Assembly (NCBI GenBank): GCA_964510575.1
Contig: CAZECN010000018.1
Location: forward strand, 1 to 61,290
Direction: 5' to 3'
DNA: 61,290 nt
Origin: CALKYB01 sp964510575
Lineage (GTDB): Bacteria > Bdellovibrionota_C > UBA2361 > SZUA-149 > CALKYB01
This document shows, one piece after another, positions 47,026 to 55,590 of this stretch. Each line of letters starts with the position of its first letter. Position 1 is the stretch's first letter. The position numbers were made by a program, and so were the translations under genes. The notes below the pieces were generated by a model, which was not told the origin of the DNA, made no database searches, and saw only the letters and a program-made list of their open reading frames with translations.

Positions 47026-48507
47026 ATGGAGAATTATAAAAATAGCGAAGTTTTTGAGTTGGCCCTCCAGTTTGCCCCCAATGCGGTTATAATTTGTCAG
47101 TCTAATGGAAAGATTGTTTCTGCAAATGAAAAGTTTGCTGAATTGGCAGGCGTAAACCTTGGTTTAATTGTTGACCGAAACATCAATGATTTTTTCCCAG
47201 TTGAGCAAGAGGTCTCAGGGGATGGAGTTTTTCAACTGAAACCTTGTTCAGAGGATATTTCAGGTGAAAGCTATATATTTCGTGTTCGAAACTTAGGGGA
47301 GCAGTCAAACCCTTTGGGTGTAGCCTATTTTATTAGCGACGCTGACGGTCCGATGGCTGGTAACATGAACTGGAGAGAAGAGAAGCTGGCTTCTCTTGGT
47401 ACTTTGGCTGGAGAAATCTCCCATGATCTAAATAATTTACTCACAGGCATACTCGGTCATGTTTCCTATCTCAGGCTGTCCCTTCCAGATAAAGGAGATC
47501 ATACTGAGTCAGTGTCGGCCATAGAGGAAGCAGCGAAAGGTGCAGCTCTGATGACGCAGCGTGTTCTTGAGTTTGCTAAAGGTGAGGAAGGGAAGTTCGG
47601 AGTCGTCAATCTGGCTTCCGTTGTTAAAACGGGAACTAATCTGTTGGAGGCCGCGCTTCCCAAGAATATTCAATTTAAGATATCAGGACTGGATCGAGAT
47701 ACAGCGATAGTCGGTGATGAAATAGCCTTGTCCCAAATTGTAATGAATTTGGTCGTCAATGCCCGAGATGCACTTCCAGATGGAGGAGTAATTGGGATTT
47801 CGCTTGATTCGATGACCTTTGAGTCTGCTCCTGCTGGAATAAAGCCGGCGATCAAGCCTGGACATTACGCGGCGCTTACGATTTCTGATAATGGGACCGG
47901 TATAGAAGAGAAAGTATTGGAAAAGATATTCGAGCCTTTTTTCACCACTAAGAGTGAGCGTGGAACTGGGCTAGGTCTTTCCACTGTACTTTCTATTGTA
48001 AGTAAACATGGTGGAGGAATCAGCTTAAGGTCTAAGGTGGGTAAGGGAACAGACTTTATGATCTTGTTACCGCTTCACCACGAATGTCAGGCCATAGTTG
48101 AAGAGTCGAAGGAAGAGATACCTACTGGTTCGGAGAATATTCTGATTGTTGATGACGAGGATACTGTAAGAACAGTTCTTCAGAGAAGTCTTGAACTGTT
48201 GGGTTATAAAGTGGTTAGCGCTTCTGGGGGGCACGAGGCGATTGAAGCTTTTCAAGGAGCAGGCGGAGACTTCGCTCTGGTTATTTTAGACATGATGATG
48301 CCTAAGATGGCGGGTGACGAAGTTTTTGAGCGACTTAAAGAAATTGATGATGAGGTAGCAGTTTTAATAGCTTCAGGTTATTCGAGTGATGGGAAAACTA
48401 GGAAAATTTTAGATAATGGTGGTCTAGGCTTTATTCAAAAGCCATTTGCTGTAGAAGACCTAGCAGTAGAAGTAAGAAGATGTATTGAGGAGAGCAAGAA
48501 TGCTTGA
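47026..48507 (+). CDS. Hybrid sensor histidine kinase (PAS, HisKA, HATPase, receiver)
   Basis: The 493-aa protein has no membrane helix. The PAS-like N-terminus is FAPNAVIICQSNGKIVSANEKFAELAGVN (15-43). The dimerisation box is LAGEISHDLNNLLTGILGHVSYLR, with the phospho-accepting His at about 132. ATPase boxes: N (NLVVNARDALPDGG), G1 (DNGTGIEE), F (IFEPFFTTK), G2 (RGTGLGLSTV). The C-terminal receiver is ILIVDDEDTVRTVLQRS...LVILDMMMPKMAGDEV...IASGYSS...IQKPF, with the Asp in LDMMMP. It is cytoplasmic and presumably senses an internal cue. It overlaps the next gene by 8 nt. No dedicated partner regulator is in the window. Confidence 0.95.
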   Translation: MENYKNSEVFELALQFAPNAVIICQSNGKIVSANEKFAELAGVNLGLIVDRNINDFFPVEQEVSGDGVFQLKPCSEDISGESYIFRVRNLGEQSNPLGVAYFISDADGPMAGNMNWREEKLASLGTLAGEISHDLNNLLTGILGHVSYLRLSLPDKGDHTESVSAIEEAAKGAALMTQRVLEFAKGEEGKFGVVNLASVVKTGTNLLEAALPKNIQFKISGLDRDTAIVGDEIALSQIVMNLVVNARDALPDGGVIGISLDSMTFESAPAGIKPAIKPGHYAALTISDNGTGIEEKVLEKIFEPFFTTKSERGTGLGLSTVLSIVSKHGGGISLRSKVGKGTDFMILLPLHHECQAIVEESKEEIPTGSENILIVDDEDTVRTVLQRSLELLGYKVVSASGGHEAIEAFQGAGGDFALVILDMMMPKMAGDEVFERLKEIDDEVAVLIASGYSSDGKTRKILDNGGLGFIQKPFAVEDLAVEVRRCIEESKNA

Positions 48508-49585
48508 TTCGACTTTGCCCAATCAGGGTTTTAAGCCTTTCACTATTGGCGATAAGAAAATTAGTGTGCCTCTGGCACTGGCTCCTATGTCTGGGGTGAC
48601 TAACCATTCTTTTCGAGAACTAATTGTCAGAACCAATCCTAGAGCTGTGGGACTTGTAGTCTCCGAGTTTATAAGTGTTGAAGCTTTGACCAGGCATAAT
48701 CCACGTTGTGTTCAGATGATGAGGTACGGTGAAAAGCAAAGACCGTTCTCGGTGCAGGTTTTTGGTTACGATATTCAACGTATGGCTGACGCTGCTAAAA
48801 TGGCTGAACAGGCTGGTGCTGACATAGTGGATATTAACTCCGGCTGTCCCGCGCCTAAAGTGGTTAGGAAGGGGGGAGGCTGTGAACTAATGAGGCAGCC
48901 TGAACATTTAGCAAAAGCACTTTCCACTGTAAGGAAAGGAATTAGTATTCCTTTGACTCTAAAAATCAGAGCGGGTTGGGATAGCGATCTTAGAAACGGT
49001 CTCGAAATTGCCAAGATAGCTGAGGGTGAGGGAATTTCGATGCTTGCGGTTCATGGCAGGACTAAGTCCGAAGGCTACAGAGGTCTGGCTGACTGGAAGA
49101 TAATCGAAGAAATTGCCACGACCTTGAAAATACCAGTTATCGGTAGCGGAGACGTGACTTGTTTTCAGTCTGCAAAGGAGCGGTTTGCAAGCGGAGTGGC
49201 TGGCTTAATGATTGGCCGAGCTGCTTTGAGTAACCCATGGGTATTCTCTGAAGTTGCAGCGGGCTTTGAAGGCCGTGATTTTCAAACCCCGGACTATTTG
49301 GCCACGGTAGATATTCTAGAAACCTACCTAGAGTTGGTTCTGGAAGAGATGCCAGAAAAGGGAGCTATTGGAAAAATGAAGCAATTTGCTTCACAAGTTA
49401 CCCGTAGAGTTCCGGGTTCGAAGATGGTTAGACATGCTTTGACCCGGTCGCAAAGTCTCGCTGAGTTTAGCGAGAAGCTAGAGGAGTGGAGAGAGTATCT
49501 TCATAATAAACAGAAAGATGGCGTCTTTCCTCCTCCCGGAACTTCTACAGAAGTTAATCCTCTCGCTAGGCAGAGTGCATGCTAA
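48500..49585 (+). CDS. dus: tRNA-dihydrouridine synthase (DusB-like)
   Basis: The start is ATG 48500 because GAGGAG precedes it; the in-frame ATG 48485 lies within the kinase coding sequence. The 361-aa FMN enzyme shows LAPMSGVTNHSFRELIV, VQVFGYDIQRMADAAKMAEQAGADIVDINSGCPAPKVVRKGGGCELMRQP with the catalytic Cys in GCPAPKV (Dus consensus GCP), LKIRAGWD, AVHGRTKSEGYRGLADW, IPVIGSGDV and GLMIGRAALSNPWVF. It reduces uridine to dihydrouridine in tRNA. It is embedded between a kinase and an ABC ATPase with overlaps on both sides. Confidence 0.93.
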   Translation: MLDSTLPNQGFKPFTIGDKKISVPLALAPMSGVTNHSFRELIVRTNPRAVGLVVSEFISVEALTRHNPRCVQMMRYGEKQRPFSVQVFGYDIQRMADAAKMAEQAGADIVDINSGCPAPKVVRKGGGCELMRQPEHLAKALSTVRKGISIPLTLKIRAGWDSDLRNGLEIAKIAEGEGISMLAVHGRTKSEGYRGLADWKIIEEIATTLKIPVIGSGDVTCFQSAKERFASGVAGLMIGRAALSNPWVFSEVAAGFEGRDFQTPDYLATVDILETYLELVLEEMPEKGAIGKMKQFASQVTRRVPGSKMVRHALTRSQSLAEFSEKLEEWREYLHNKQKDGVFPPPGTSTEVNPLARQSAC

Positions 49586-50307
49586 AAGTATCCAAGCTAT
49601 GCAAAGGATTTTCCTCTCAAGCATTACTTAAGGGTGTTTCCTTTGACCAATCTGAAGGAGAGCTCGTTGGCCTAATAGGACCAAGTGGTCAAGGTAAGAG
49701 TGTTCTTTTGAAGATAATAGGTGGAATAATTGAAGCCGATAGTGGAACTGTTAAGTTTGAAGATCAGCATGGCAAAGCTAAGGATTTAAACGAGTCTACA
49801 GGCTTTCTTTTTCAAAGCGGTGCTCTGTTTGACTCCAGAACTGTGCTTGAAAACACAATGTTTCCCTTAAGCCAGTATAGAGAATTCGACTATGAAGAAG
49901 CTGCAAAAAAAGCTTACAACATTCTCTCCGAGGTAGGTTTGTCTGCTCACATTAGTAAACTGCCTGGGCAGTTGAGTGGTGGAATGAGAAGACGAGTGGC
50001 TTTAGCACGTGCGTTAGTTAGTGATCCTGAGCTAGTTTTGCTAGACGACCCGACAGCCGGTTTGGATCCAGTGGCTGCTAATGTAACGATGGAGTTAATC
50101 GAGAGGCTTCATCGTAAGTTGAATAGTACTACCATTGTGGTTAGCCATGACCTTAGAAGATTGGTTCCGAGGGTTGACCGCTTGCTTTGTCTGTTTGATG
50201 GCCAGATTGGCTTTGATGGCGCTAGCGAATCTTTAGTCAAAGAAGGTTCGACTGAGATAAAGGACTTTATTTCCACCCGTTATGACTTCTCTGAGGCTAG
50301 TATATAA
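49579..50307 (+). CDS. ABC transporter ATP-binding protein, MlaF-like
   Basis: The 242-aa ATPase has Walker A GPSGQGKSVLLK (34-45), Q-loop FLFQSGALFDSRTVLENTMFPL as in Mla/ABC lipid transporters, signature LSGGMRRRVALARAL, Walker B LVLLDDPTAGLDPV and H-loop VVSHD. The FQSGALFDSxTVxENxxFPL stretch is characteristic of MlaF-type proteins of retrograde phospholipid transport. No MlaE permease or MlaD substrate-binding gene is adjacent, so its partner must be elsewhere. It overlaps dus by 7 nt. Confidence 0.9.
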   Translation: MLKVSKLCKGFSSQALLKGVSFDQSEGELVGLIGPSGQGKSVLLKIIGGIIEADSGTVKFEDQHGKAKDLNESTGFLFQSGALFDSRTVLENTMFPLSQYREFDYEEAAKKAYNILSEVGLSAHISKLPGQLSGGMRRRVALARALVSDPELVLLDDPTAGLDPVAANVTMELIERLHRKLNSTTIVVSHDLRRLVPRVDRLLCLFDGQIGFDGASESLVKEGSTEIKDFISTRYDFSEASI

Positions 50308-50310
50308 AGG

Positions 50311-51114
50311 GTGTCTATAAAAAAACTAAAAGATCTCGAAGACCTTAGGGAAAGATTCTTAGATGGTATTGGAGTTCCCGATGTGGGGGATTTTAAACCT
50401 GATGACTTCCAGCTAGAGGCTATTCAATCACTGGCTGATGGCAATGATACTTTGGTTGTGGCGCCAACCGGTGCTGGGAAGACTTACATCGCAGTTGAAG
50501 CCATTAAGCTAATGCTGGAAGAACAGCGTAAGTCGATCTATACGGCTCCCCTTAAAGCCCTATCTAACTCAAAGTATACGGAATTAAAAAAGAAGTTTGA
50601 GCCAGAGTTTAGAGTTGGGCTTCTTACTGGGGATCGTAAAATCGATACTGATGCGGAGGTGGTGGTAGCTACTACTGAGATCTATCGAAACGACCTTTAT
50701 AGCGGCGAGCAAAACTATTCTCTTGTAATTTTGGATGAGCTTCATTACTTAGCAGATCCATCGAGAGGGGCAGTTTGGGAGGAGAGTATAATTCTATCCT
50801 CCAGAGAGAGCCGCCTTTTGATGTTGTCAGCTTCGGTGTCTAATGCCGAGTTTTTGGCAGATTGGATTTATTCAATTCGGGGAAGGAAGGTTAACATCAT
50901 TCGTGTTACCGAGCGCCCGGTAGAATTGCGTTTGGGGTTTCTTCACCCTGAGTTCGGACTGATGCCTTTGCACGGTAAAAAAGGTTCTGTCATGCCCGAG
51001 ATACAACGTTTTTATAATTCATCTTCTTTTAAACGAGGCGGAAGAAAAGGACCTCGATTTTCAAAAGGTAAAGGCACAGGGAAAAACAGAAAATATAGGA
51101 AGCGTAAATCTTGA
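50311..51114 (+). CDS. Ski2-like DEAD/DEAH-box helicase, N-terminal part (interrupted gene)
   Basis: It begins at GTG 50311, 3 nt after the ABC gene. The 267 residues include FKPDDFQLEAIQSLADGNDTLVVAPTGAGKTYIAVEAI (Q motif and motif I), TAPLKALSNSKY (Ia), LLTGDRKI, VVATTEIYRNDLY, VILDELHYLAD (II, DELH) and LMLSASVSN (III). The frame ends in a basic tail KRGGRKGPRFSKGKG...KYRKRKS at a TGA (51112). The rest of the helicase follows in the same frame after this TGA and a TAA at 51121. Either a truncated product is made or the gene is broken. Confidence 0.85.
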   Translation: MSIKKLKDLEDLRERFLDGIGVPDVGDFKPDDFQLEAIQSLADGNDTLVVAPTGAGKTYIAVEAIKLMLEEQRKSIYTAPLKALSNSKYTELKKKFEPEFRVGLLTGDRKIDTDAEVVVATTEIYRNDLYSGEQNYSLVILDELHYLADPSRGAVWEESIILSSRESRLLMLSASVSNAEFLADWIYSIRGRKVNIIRVTERPVELRLGFLHPEFGLMPLHGKKGSVMPEIQRFYNSSSFKRGGRKGPRFSKGKGTGKNRKYRKRKS

Positions 51115-51168
51115 TATTTCTAAACGACCTTTATCAAAAGTATTGCCTTGGGCTCTTTAGCGAGCTTC

Positions 51169-52599
51169 ATGGAGTGGCCAGTGGCAATTAGAAATGTATC
51201 ATTGGCTCCAATAGTCAGGCAGCTAGAGAAGAATGATCTCCTGCCCGCTATTGTTTTTAGAACTGCCCGGGCTCAGTGCGATACTGATGTTGAGAGAGCC
51301 TCGACTAACAGAAGATTGCAGGTTTCAAGCGCGAAGCAAACAGAGCTACGACAAGCTGTTGAGGCTATTGCTAAAAGATACGATACAGATATTGAGCTAA
51401 TTCGCTCCCATCCACATTATTCCTCTTTGGTTAAAACTGCTATCGGGGCTCACCATGCAGGTCAGCTTTTGACCTGGCGATTGGTTTTAGAGGAGTTAAT
51501 GAGTGCCGGCTTGCTTAGAGTGTTAGTTGCGACTGGAACTGTTGCAGCTGGCGTCGACTTTCCGGCTCGAACAGTTGTAGTTACTGCTCACTCTCGGCGT
51601 GGCGCTGAGGGTTACGAGAATTTGAGTAGTGCTGAGTTTCAGCAAATGTCTGGGCGAGCTGGTAGGCGAGGAAAGGACACAGTAGGGTTTTGTCTTGTTG
51701 CGCCCTCTATGTTTTGCGATGGACGAGTGATCTCAGAGACTGCGCAAAAACCACCTGCTCCTTTGGAAAGCGCTTATTTCCCATCGGCTTCTACGGTGCT
51801 GAATCTGATGCGCTATCGAAATGTCGACGATTTGCGATTTACTGTTGAGAGAAGCTTAGCCTCTTTTAGTGATAAGAAGCAGGCCGTTGTAATCAGAGAA
51901 GAATCAGATTCTCTTGAGGGTGGCATAGAGGAGTCCGGTCTTCCGGCTGATCAGGTTAAGAAAAGACGAAAAAAAGTTTCTCGAATGAGGAGGAAGGCGG
52001 ATGAACTGCAGTCTCGTCAGATGGATACTTTAGAGAAAGCCCTAAGTGGTTTGACTGACCTTGGGTATCTTGATGGAAGCAGTCTTTCCGAGAAAGGTTA
52101 CTGGGCCGCTCAACTCTGTACAAGCATGGTGATAGAGTTGGGGGAGATGATCGAAAAGGATCTTTTTAAGGGCTGTAGTGGAGAGGAGATCGCCATAATG
52201 ATTGGCTCAGTCTCAGGGGACAGTTATCGGCGCTATCTCTCGGTATCCTCCAACCTGATTCCTAACGATAAGGTTCAAATGCTGGAGGAAATAGTGAAGA
52301 ACGTGCGAGCAGCTGAGTTGCCAGGTTCTTCCGATTCAAGAGAATACGTGGAAGATTGTGCTTCCACTATTTCTACCTGGTTGAAAGCTGAAGATTGGCA
52401 AGAGTTTCGTGGCCTATTAAACCTTGCGGGAGTGGCAGAGGGGGATGCGGCAAGGTTGATTTCACAAACGGCAGATCATCTCAATCAACTCAGCCGTTTA
52501 AAAGAAAGTCACCCCGAGCTAGCCAAGGAGGCTTTTTACGCAAAGGTTAAACTCCTTCGTCCGCCGATCAGTGAAGCCTTGGCCCTAGTTGCGAATTAA
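51169..52599 (+). CDS. Ski2-like helicase, C-terminal part (interrupted gene)
   Basis: The fragment of ~476 residues opens after the TGA/TAA pair, with a possible start at ATG 51169 but no convincing ribosome site. It carries helicase motifs IV-VI: VRQLEKNDLLPAIVFRTARAQCD, AIGAHHAGQLLTWRLVLEELMSAGLLRVLVATGTVAAGVDFPARTVV and FQQMSGRAGRRGKDTVGF, then the Ski2/Mtr4-type winged-helix and ratchet-like helical region. Between the two parts the +1 frame reads NLDISKRPLSKVLPWAL before a stop, so two compensating small indels (or genuine nonsense codons) separate the halves. Ski2-like helicases unwind RNA or DNA in quality control. Confidence 0.8.
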   Translation: MEWPVAIRNVSLAPIVRQLEKNDLLPAIVFRTARAQCDTDVERASTNRRLQVSSAKQTELRQAVEAIAKRYDTDIELIRSHPHYSSLVKTAIGAHHAGQLLTWRLVLEELMSAGLLRVLVATGTVAAGVDFPARTVVVTAHSRRGAEGYENLSSAEFQQMSGRAGRRGKDTVGFCLVAPSMFCDGRVISETAQKPPAPLESAYFPSASTVLNLMRYRNVDDLRFTVERSLASFSDKKQAVVIREESDSLEGGIEESGLPADQVKKRRKKVSRMRRKADELQSRQMDTLEKALSGLTDLGYLDGSSLSEKGYWAAQLCTSMVIELGEMIEKDLFKGCSGEEIAIMIGSVSGDSYRRYLSVSSNLIPNDKVQMLEEIVKNVRAAELPGSSDSREYVEDCASTISTWLKAEDWQEFRGLLNLAGVAEGDAARLISQTADHLNQLSRLKESHPELAKEAFYAKVKLLRPPISEALALVAN

Positions 52600-52611
52600 T
52601 AATTAGTTAGA

Positions 52612-52750
52612 CAAGACCTAAAGGTCTTGAAAAGCATATTTTGAGGTTAAGTATATTTCTCTAATGGCCTCGCTTACGCTCGGCTTATACTGCGCCTATG
52701 CTTAATTTAGCAAAACCGAAATTTCAATGAGGCGCAGTATATCCTCAAAA
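52612..52750. repeat. Dispersed hairpin repeat, copy D
   Basis: CAAGACC-TAAA-GGTCTTG (52612-52629) stands first. Then arms TTTTGAGG (52639-52646) and CCTCAAAA (52743-52750) enclose H2 (GCC..CGC-TTA-CG..GGC, 52667-52684, imperfect) and H3 ATACTGCGCCT (52687-52697) / AGGCGCAGTAT (52730-52740). Bases 52687-52742 are identical to 1145-1200. Further small hairpins follow: TCGC-AAA-GCGA near 52954 and GCCCTA-GGTG-TAGGGC near 52986-53001. No gene is supportable in 52600-53043. Confidence 0.78.
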
Positions 52751-53043
52751 CGGTTTAAATACATTCTAAGTCAATAAAATCACTAGAATGACCATTCGTT
52801 CTGCGAATAGTTCTGGATTTTTATTTTACTTCTGGTAGCTTAAAACAAGGTGTTAGTTCTTGTTTTTATCTGTTCATATCTGTTTTTTATTTGTTTTCTT
52901 ACGCCGTTTTTGTCGTCATTTTTCGATGCGCCTAGGCTTTGTTTTCATTCGCAAAGCGAGCATCAAATGCAAGCAACTTCTTTTTGCCCTAGGTGTAGGG
53001 CTGCTTGCAGCGAGTTAATATACAAGGTTGGAGGGAATACGTT

Positions 53044-53472
53044 ATGCTTAAAAATTCTACAGTTACCGCTGAAAGTGATTTCGCTTCGGGAGTTTTCGAA
53101 CCGGACGTGATTGTGCCGTCTCATTTCACCAAGAAAGTTGGAACTGAACTTTCGGGTGGGGAGAGGCGACTCATGGCCGCTTTGTTATCCGATGGGATTG
53201 AGTCCTACATCTCTTATGCATCAGGGCTCCATAACAGGAGGCTGGCAGGGGTGGATTCTTTATCAGAAGCCGCTCGGGAATCTTTAGAGTGGGTTGATAC
53301 AAAGGATTTTAGCTACGTATTCAGTTTTGATAATGTCTGTCAGTCACTTGGAATCGACCCGGATTATCTTCGAAGAGGACTTAGAAATTACCTTAGATCT
53401 CTTCAGCTTGCCCGAGAAGCTGGCAATGCCCCTAAGCGCCCTTGGAAGAGAATTCGAAGGCCTAGAAAGTAG
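53044..53472 (+). CDS. Small hypothetical protein, paralogue of the protein at 55991
   Basis: The start is ATG 53044 with GGAGGG 8 nt upstream (the longer frame from 53005 has none). The 142-aa soluble protein has a core GGERRLMAALLSDGIESYISYASG...ARESLEWVDTKDFSYVFSFDNVCQSLGIDPDYLRRGLRNYL and a basic tail KRPWKRIRRPRK. The segment FSFDNVCQSLGIDPDYLRRGL looks like a helix-turn-helix. The same pattern appears in the minus-strand protein at 55991. Such short proteins occur in deltaproteobacterial genomes (from memory). DNA binding is inferred from the HTH-like part and basic tail. Confidence 0.75.
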   Translation: MLKNSTVTAESDFASGVFEPDVIVPSHFTKKVGTELSGGERRLMAALLSDGIESYISYASGLHNRRLAGVDSLSEAARESLEWVDTKDFSYVFSFDNVCQSLGIDPDYLRRGLRNYLRSLQLAREAGNAPKRPWKRIRRPRK

Positions 53473-53596
53473 GGATTCTTAACTCTTTGGTGAGAATGCT
53501 GGCAGAAACCTTCTAAATGGAGCCGCAAGCCAAGCCATACAATGAGCTTTTTGCGGTGATATTTAAAGAGGCCTCAGTATACAAGACTAATCTATT

Positions 53597-53632
53597 GCCT
53601 GAATTAGCTGTCAGGAAAGGGCTAATTCAGGC
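53597..53632 (+). terminator. 12-bp hairpin downstream of the small HTH-like gene
   Basis: GCCTGAATTAGC / GCTAATTCAGGC is a perfect 12-bp stem with a 12-nt loop. A T8 tract lies about 14 nt further on (GAGCTTTTTTTTGCC), a little far for a textbook terminator. The rest of 53473-53842 has no gene; CTCAGTATAC at 53573 recalls the end of the dispersed repeat. Confidence 0.6.
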
Positions 53633-53842
53633 GTAAAACCTGAGCTTTTTTTTGCCAATTTTGTTAATCCCGGCTATTGTTCTCGACTTTCGCGGTAATA
53701 GTCTTTCCCAGTGAATCTGCTGCTCGTTCCGGAAATTATCCGGTTGCTTCGTACGGGTCCTGTTTTAGACTTTCTCTTTGCTCACTTAGCTAGCGATGTG
53801 GGGAGAACTGTTTACTAATTTCCAGATATTGGTGTTTACCTG

Positions 53843-55411
53843 ATGGCAGTGGCTGAATGCGAGGTTGAAGAGTTAATGAAACCGGCCTCACCCAACGATA
53901 ATTTACCAGAGAGCGCCAGCGACGATTTTAATGAGTATCTGGAGGACTTCAGACTGCTGTTAAGCAGGCTTTTTAATTCCGAAGGACTAGTCGAAGGATT
54001 GGAGCAGGGCTGGGGAGCCCCGGCTGAATTCCTTGATCCAATTCTAAAAACCAACCCTTTTCGTGTTTATCTTGCTGAGGAATATGGAGGAAGGGGTGCG
54101 CATATCAAGCATGGTCTATCACTCTTAGAAGCCTGCTCTTATCAATCTCTTCCTTTGTCATTGATGGTGGGTATCAATGGTGCTTTGTTCCTGCAGCCAG
54201 TTGGAATATACGCAGAAGAAAGTGCGAGAAAGGAAATTTTCTCTGATTTCCTAGCCAATCAGCGCATGGGGGGGATGATGATCACCGAGCCAGGTCATGG
54301 CTCAGATGCGCTCAAGATGAAAACATCTTTTAGTAAGCTCGAGAATGGAGACAAGTATCATCTCCAAGGATTGAAGCATTGGGCTGGATTGACCGGGAAA
54401 GCTGACTACTGGCTTCTCGCCGCGAGAGAAAGTAAAGGCCAAGGTCGATTGGGTAAGGACATTAGTTTCTTTATTCATCCTTCCAGAAACAAAGGCTTGG
54501 AAGTTGTCGAGTATTATAAAAACCCTGGCTTAAGGTTGATTACCTACGGCAGAAATCAAATTGATTGCGAAGTAGATAGTAACTACCGACTAGTGCCAAA
54601 AACCAGCGGCATAAAAATGCTAACGGATATCCTGCATCGGAGTCGTTTGCAGTTCCCAGGTATGGGAGTTGGTTATATTCGAAGGCTTCTTGAGACGGGT
54701 ATTGAGCATTGCTCTCAACGTGAAGTTGGCGGAAAAAACCTTTCCGATTACAAGCAAGTTAAAAGTCGTATTTTTGCTCTCCAGTCTAACTTCACTGTTT
54801 GCTCGGCGATGTGTGCTTACACCAGTCAAAGAGCAGGGTGTGACAAAGATCTTACCGGGGCAACAGTCGAGGCTAATAGCATTAAAGCTTTGGTGACTGA
54901 CTATATGCAGGAAAGCGCACAATCCTTGATGCAGCTTCTTGGTTCAACTGGTTACCATATCTCCAGCCTTGCAAGTCGCTCAATTATGGATAGTCGACCC
55001 TTCCAAATTTTCGAAGGTTCGAATGACATTCTCTATCAGCAAATTACAGAATCTGTAATTAAGTCTATGAATAAAATGAAGACAGCTAATGTCTACCAGT
55101 TTCTGAAAGACTATGAGCTTACTTCTAGAGCCGCAGATTATTTTAAAGACTGCTTGTCATTTGAGTTGAACCCTAATTTAGGCCAAGAGAAACTAGTTCA
55201 GTTGGGCCGAATTTTTGCTCGTGTTGTGTCTTTGCAATTTACAATCGACTTGGGTAATGCGGGATTTAATAAAGGTATGGTTGCTAATGCCAGCGATAAC
55301 CTTAGGGCAGAAGTTGTAAGCCTGCTTTGTCACTTTAATGAAGATAAGAGTGGAAGAGGGGTTGAGGAGGAAGACTTTAGCAACTCCAATTGGCAAGCTT
55401 GCGTTGCCTAA
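53843..55411 (+). CDS. Acyl-CoA dehydrogenase family protein
   Basis: The 522-aa flavoenzyme has an N-terminal helical domain, a central beta domain with GGMMITEPGHGSDALKMKTSFSKLENGDKYHLQGLKHWAGLTGKADYWLLAAR (ACAD signature with FAD/substrate contacts), RSRLQFPGMGVGYIRRLLETGIEHC, and the C-terminal stretch LMQLLGSTGYHISSLASRSIMDSRPFQIFEGSNDILYQQI, with Glu in the FEGSND position used as catalytic base in many members. About 130 extra residues extend beyond a standard ~380-aa ACAD, mostly at the C-terminus. Reaction: alpha,beta-dehydrogenation of an acyl-CoA, substrate unknown. Hairpins follow the stop codon. Confidence 0.9.
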   Translation: MAVAECEVEELMKPASPNDNLPESASDDFNEYLEDFRLLLSRLFNSEGLVEGLEQGWGAPAEFLDPILKTNPFRVYLAEEYGGRGAHIKHGLSLLEACSYQSLPLSLMVGINGALFLQPVGIYAEESARKEIFSDFLANQRMGGMMITEPGHGSDALKMKTSFSKLENGDKYHLQGLKHWAGLTGKADYWLLAARESKGQGRLGKDISFFIHPSRNKGLEVVEYYKNPGLRLITYGRNQIDCEVDSNYRLVPKTSGIKMLTDILHRSRLQFPGMGVGYIRRLLETGIEHCSQREVGGKNLSDYKQVKSRIFALQSNFTVCSAMCAYTSQRAGCDKDLTGATVEANSIKALVTDYMQESAQSLMQLLGSTGYHISSLASRSIMDSRPFQIFEGSNDILYQQITESVIKSMNKMKTANVYQFLKDYELTSRAADYFKDCLSFELNPNLGQEKLVQLGRIFARVVSLQFTIDLGNAGFNKGMVANASDNLRAEVVSLLCHFNEDKSGRGVEEEDFSNSNWQACVA

Positions 55412-55447
55412 TGCTCCTGAGCATTTGAAGAGCCCTTCTCTTCAAAT
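55410..55447 (+). terminator. Overlapping hairpins after the acyl-CoA dehydrogenase gene
   Basis: AATGCTC-CT-GAGCATT (55410-55425) and ATTTGAAGAG-CCCTT-CTCTTCAAAT (55423-55447) share three bases, so they compete. They begin at the stop codon. No T-tract follows; they may mark transcript end by processing. Confidence 0.45.
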
Positions 55448-55590
55448 CACCTAGAGGCCTCTCATTACAGGTTGTGCACGCTTCTGATTCGTTGTCTTTA
55501 GAAATGCTCGTTTAAAAACTCTGTTGGGTCTTCAGGTGACAGTGCTGGTGTGGTCATTTGTATGTATCTCTGTGGGACCCACTCCTAAGG

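Noticed and set aside
52850..53110. 86-aa frame before the HTH-like gene
   Set aside because: It overlaps the well-supported start at 53044 in another frame, and its hydrophobic N-terminus comes from a T-rich stretch next to repeat copy D.
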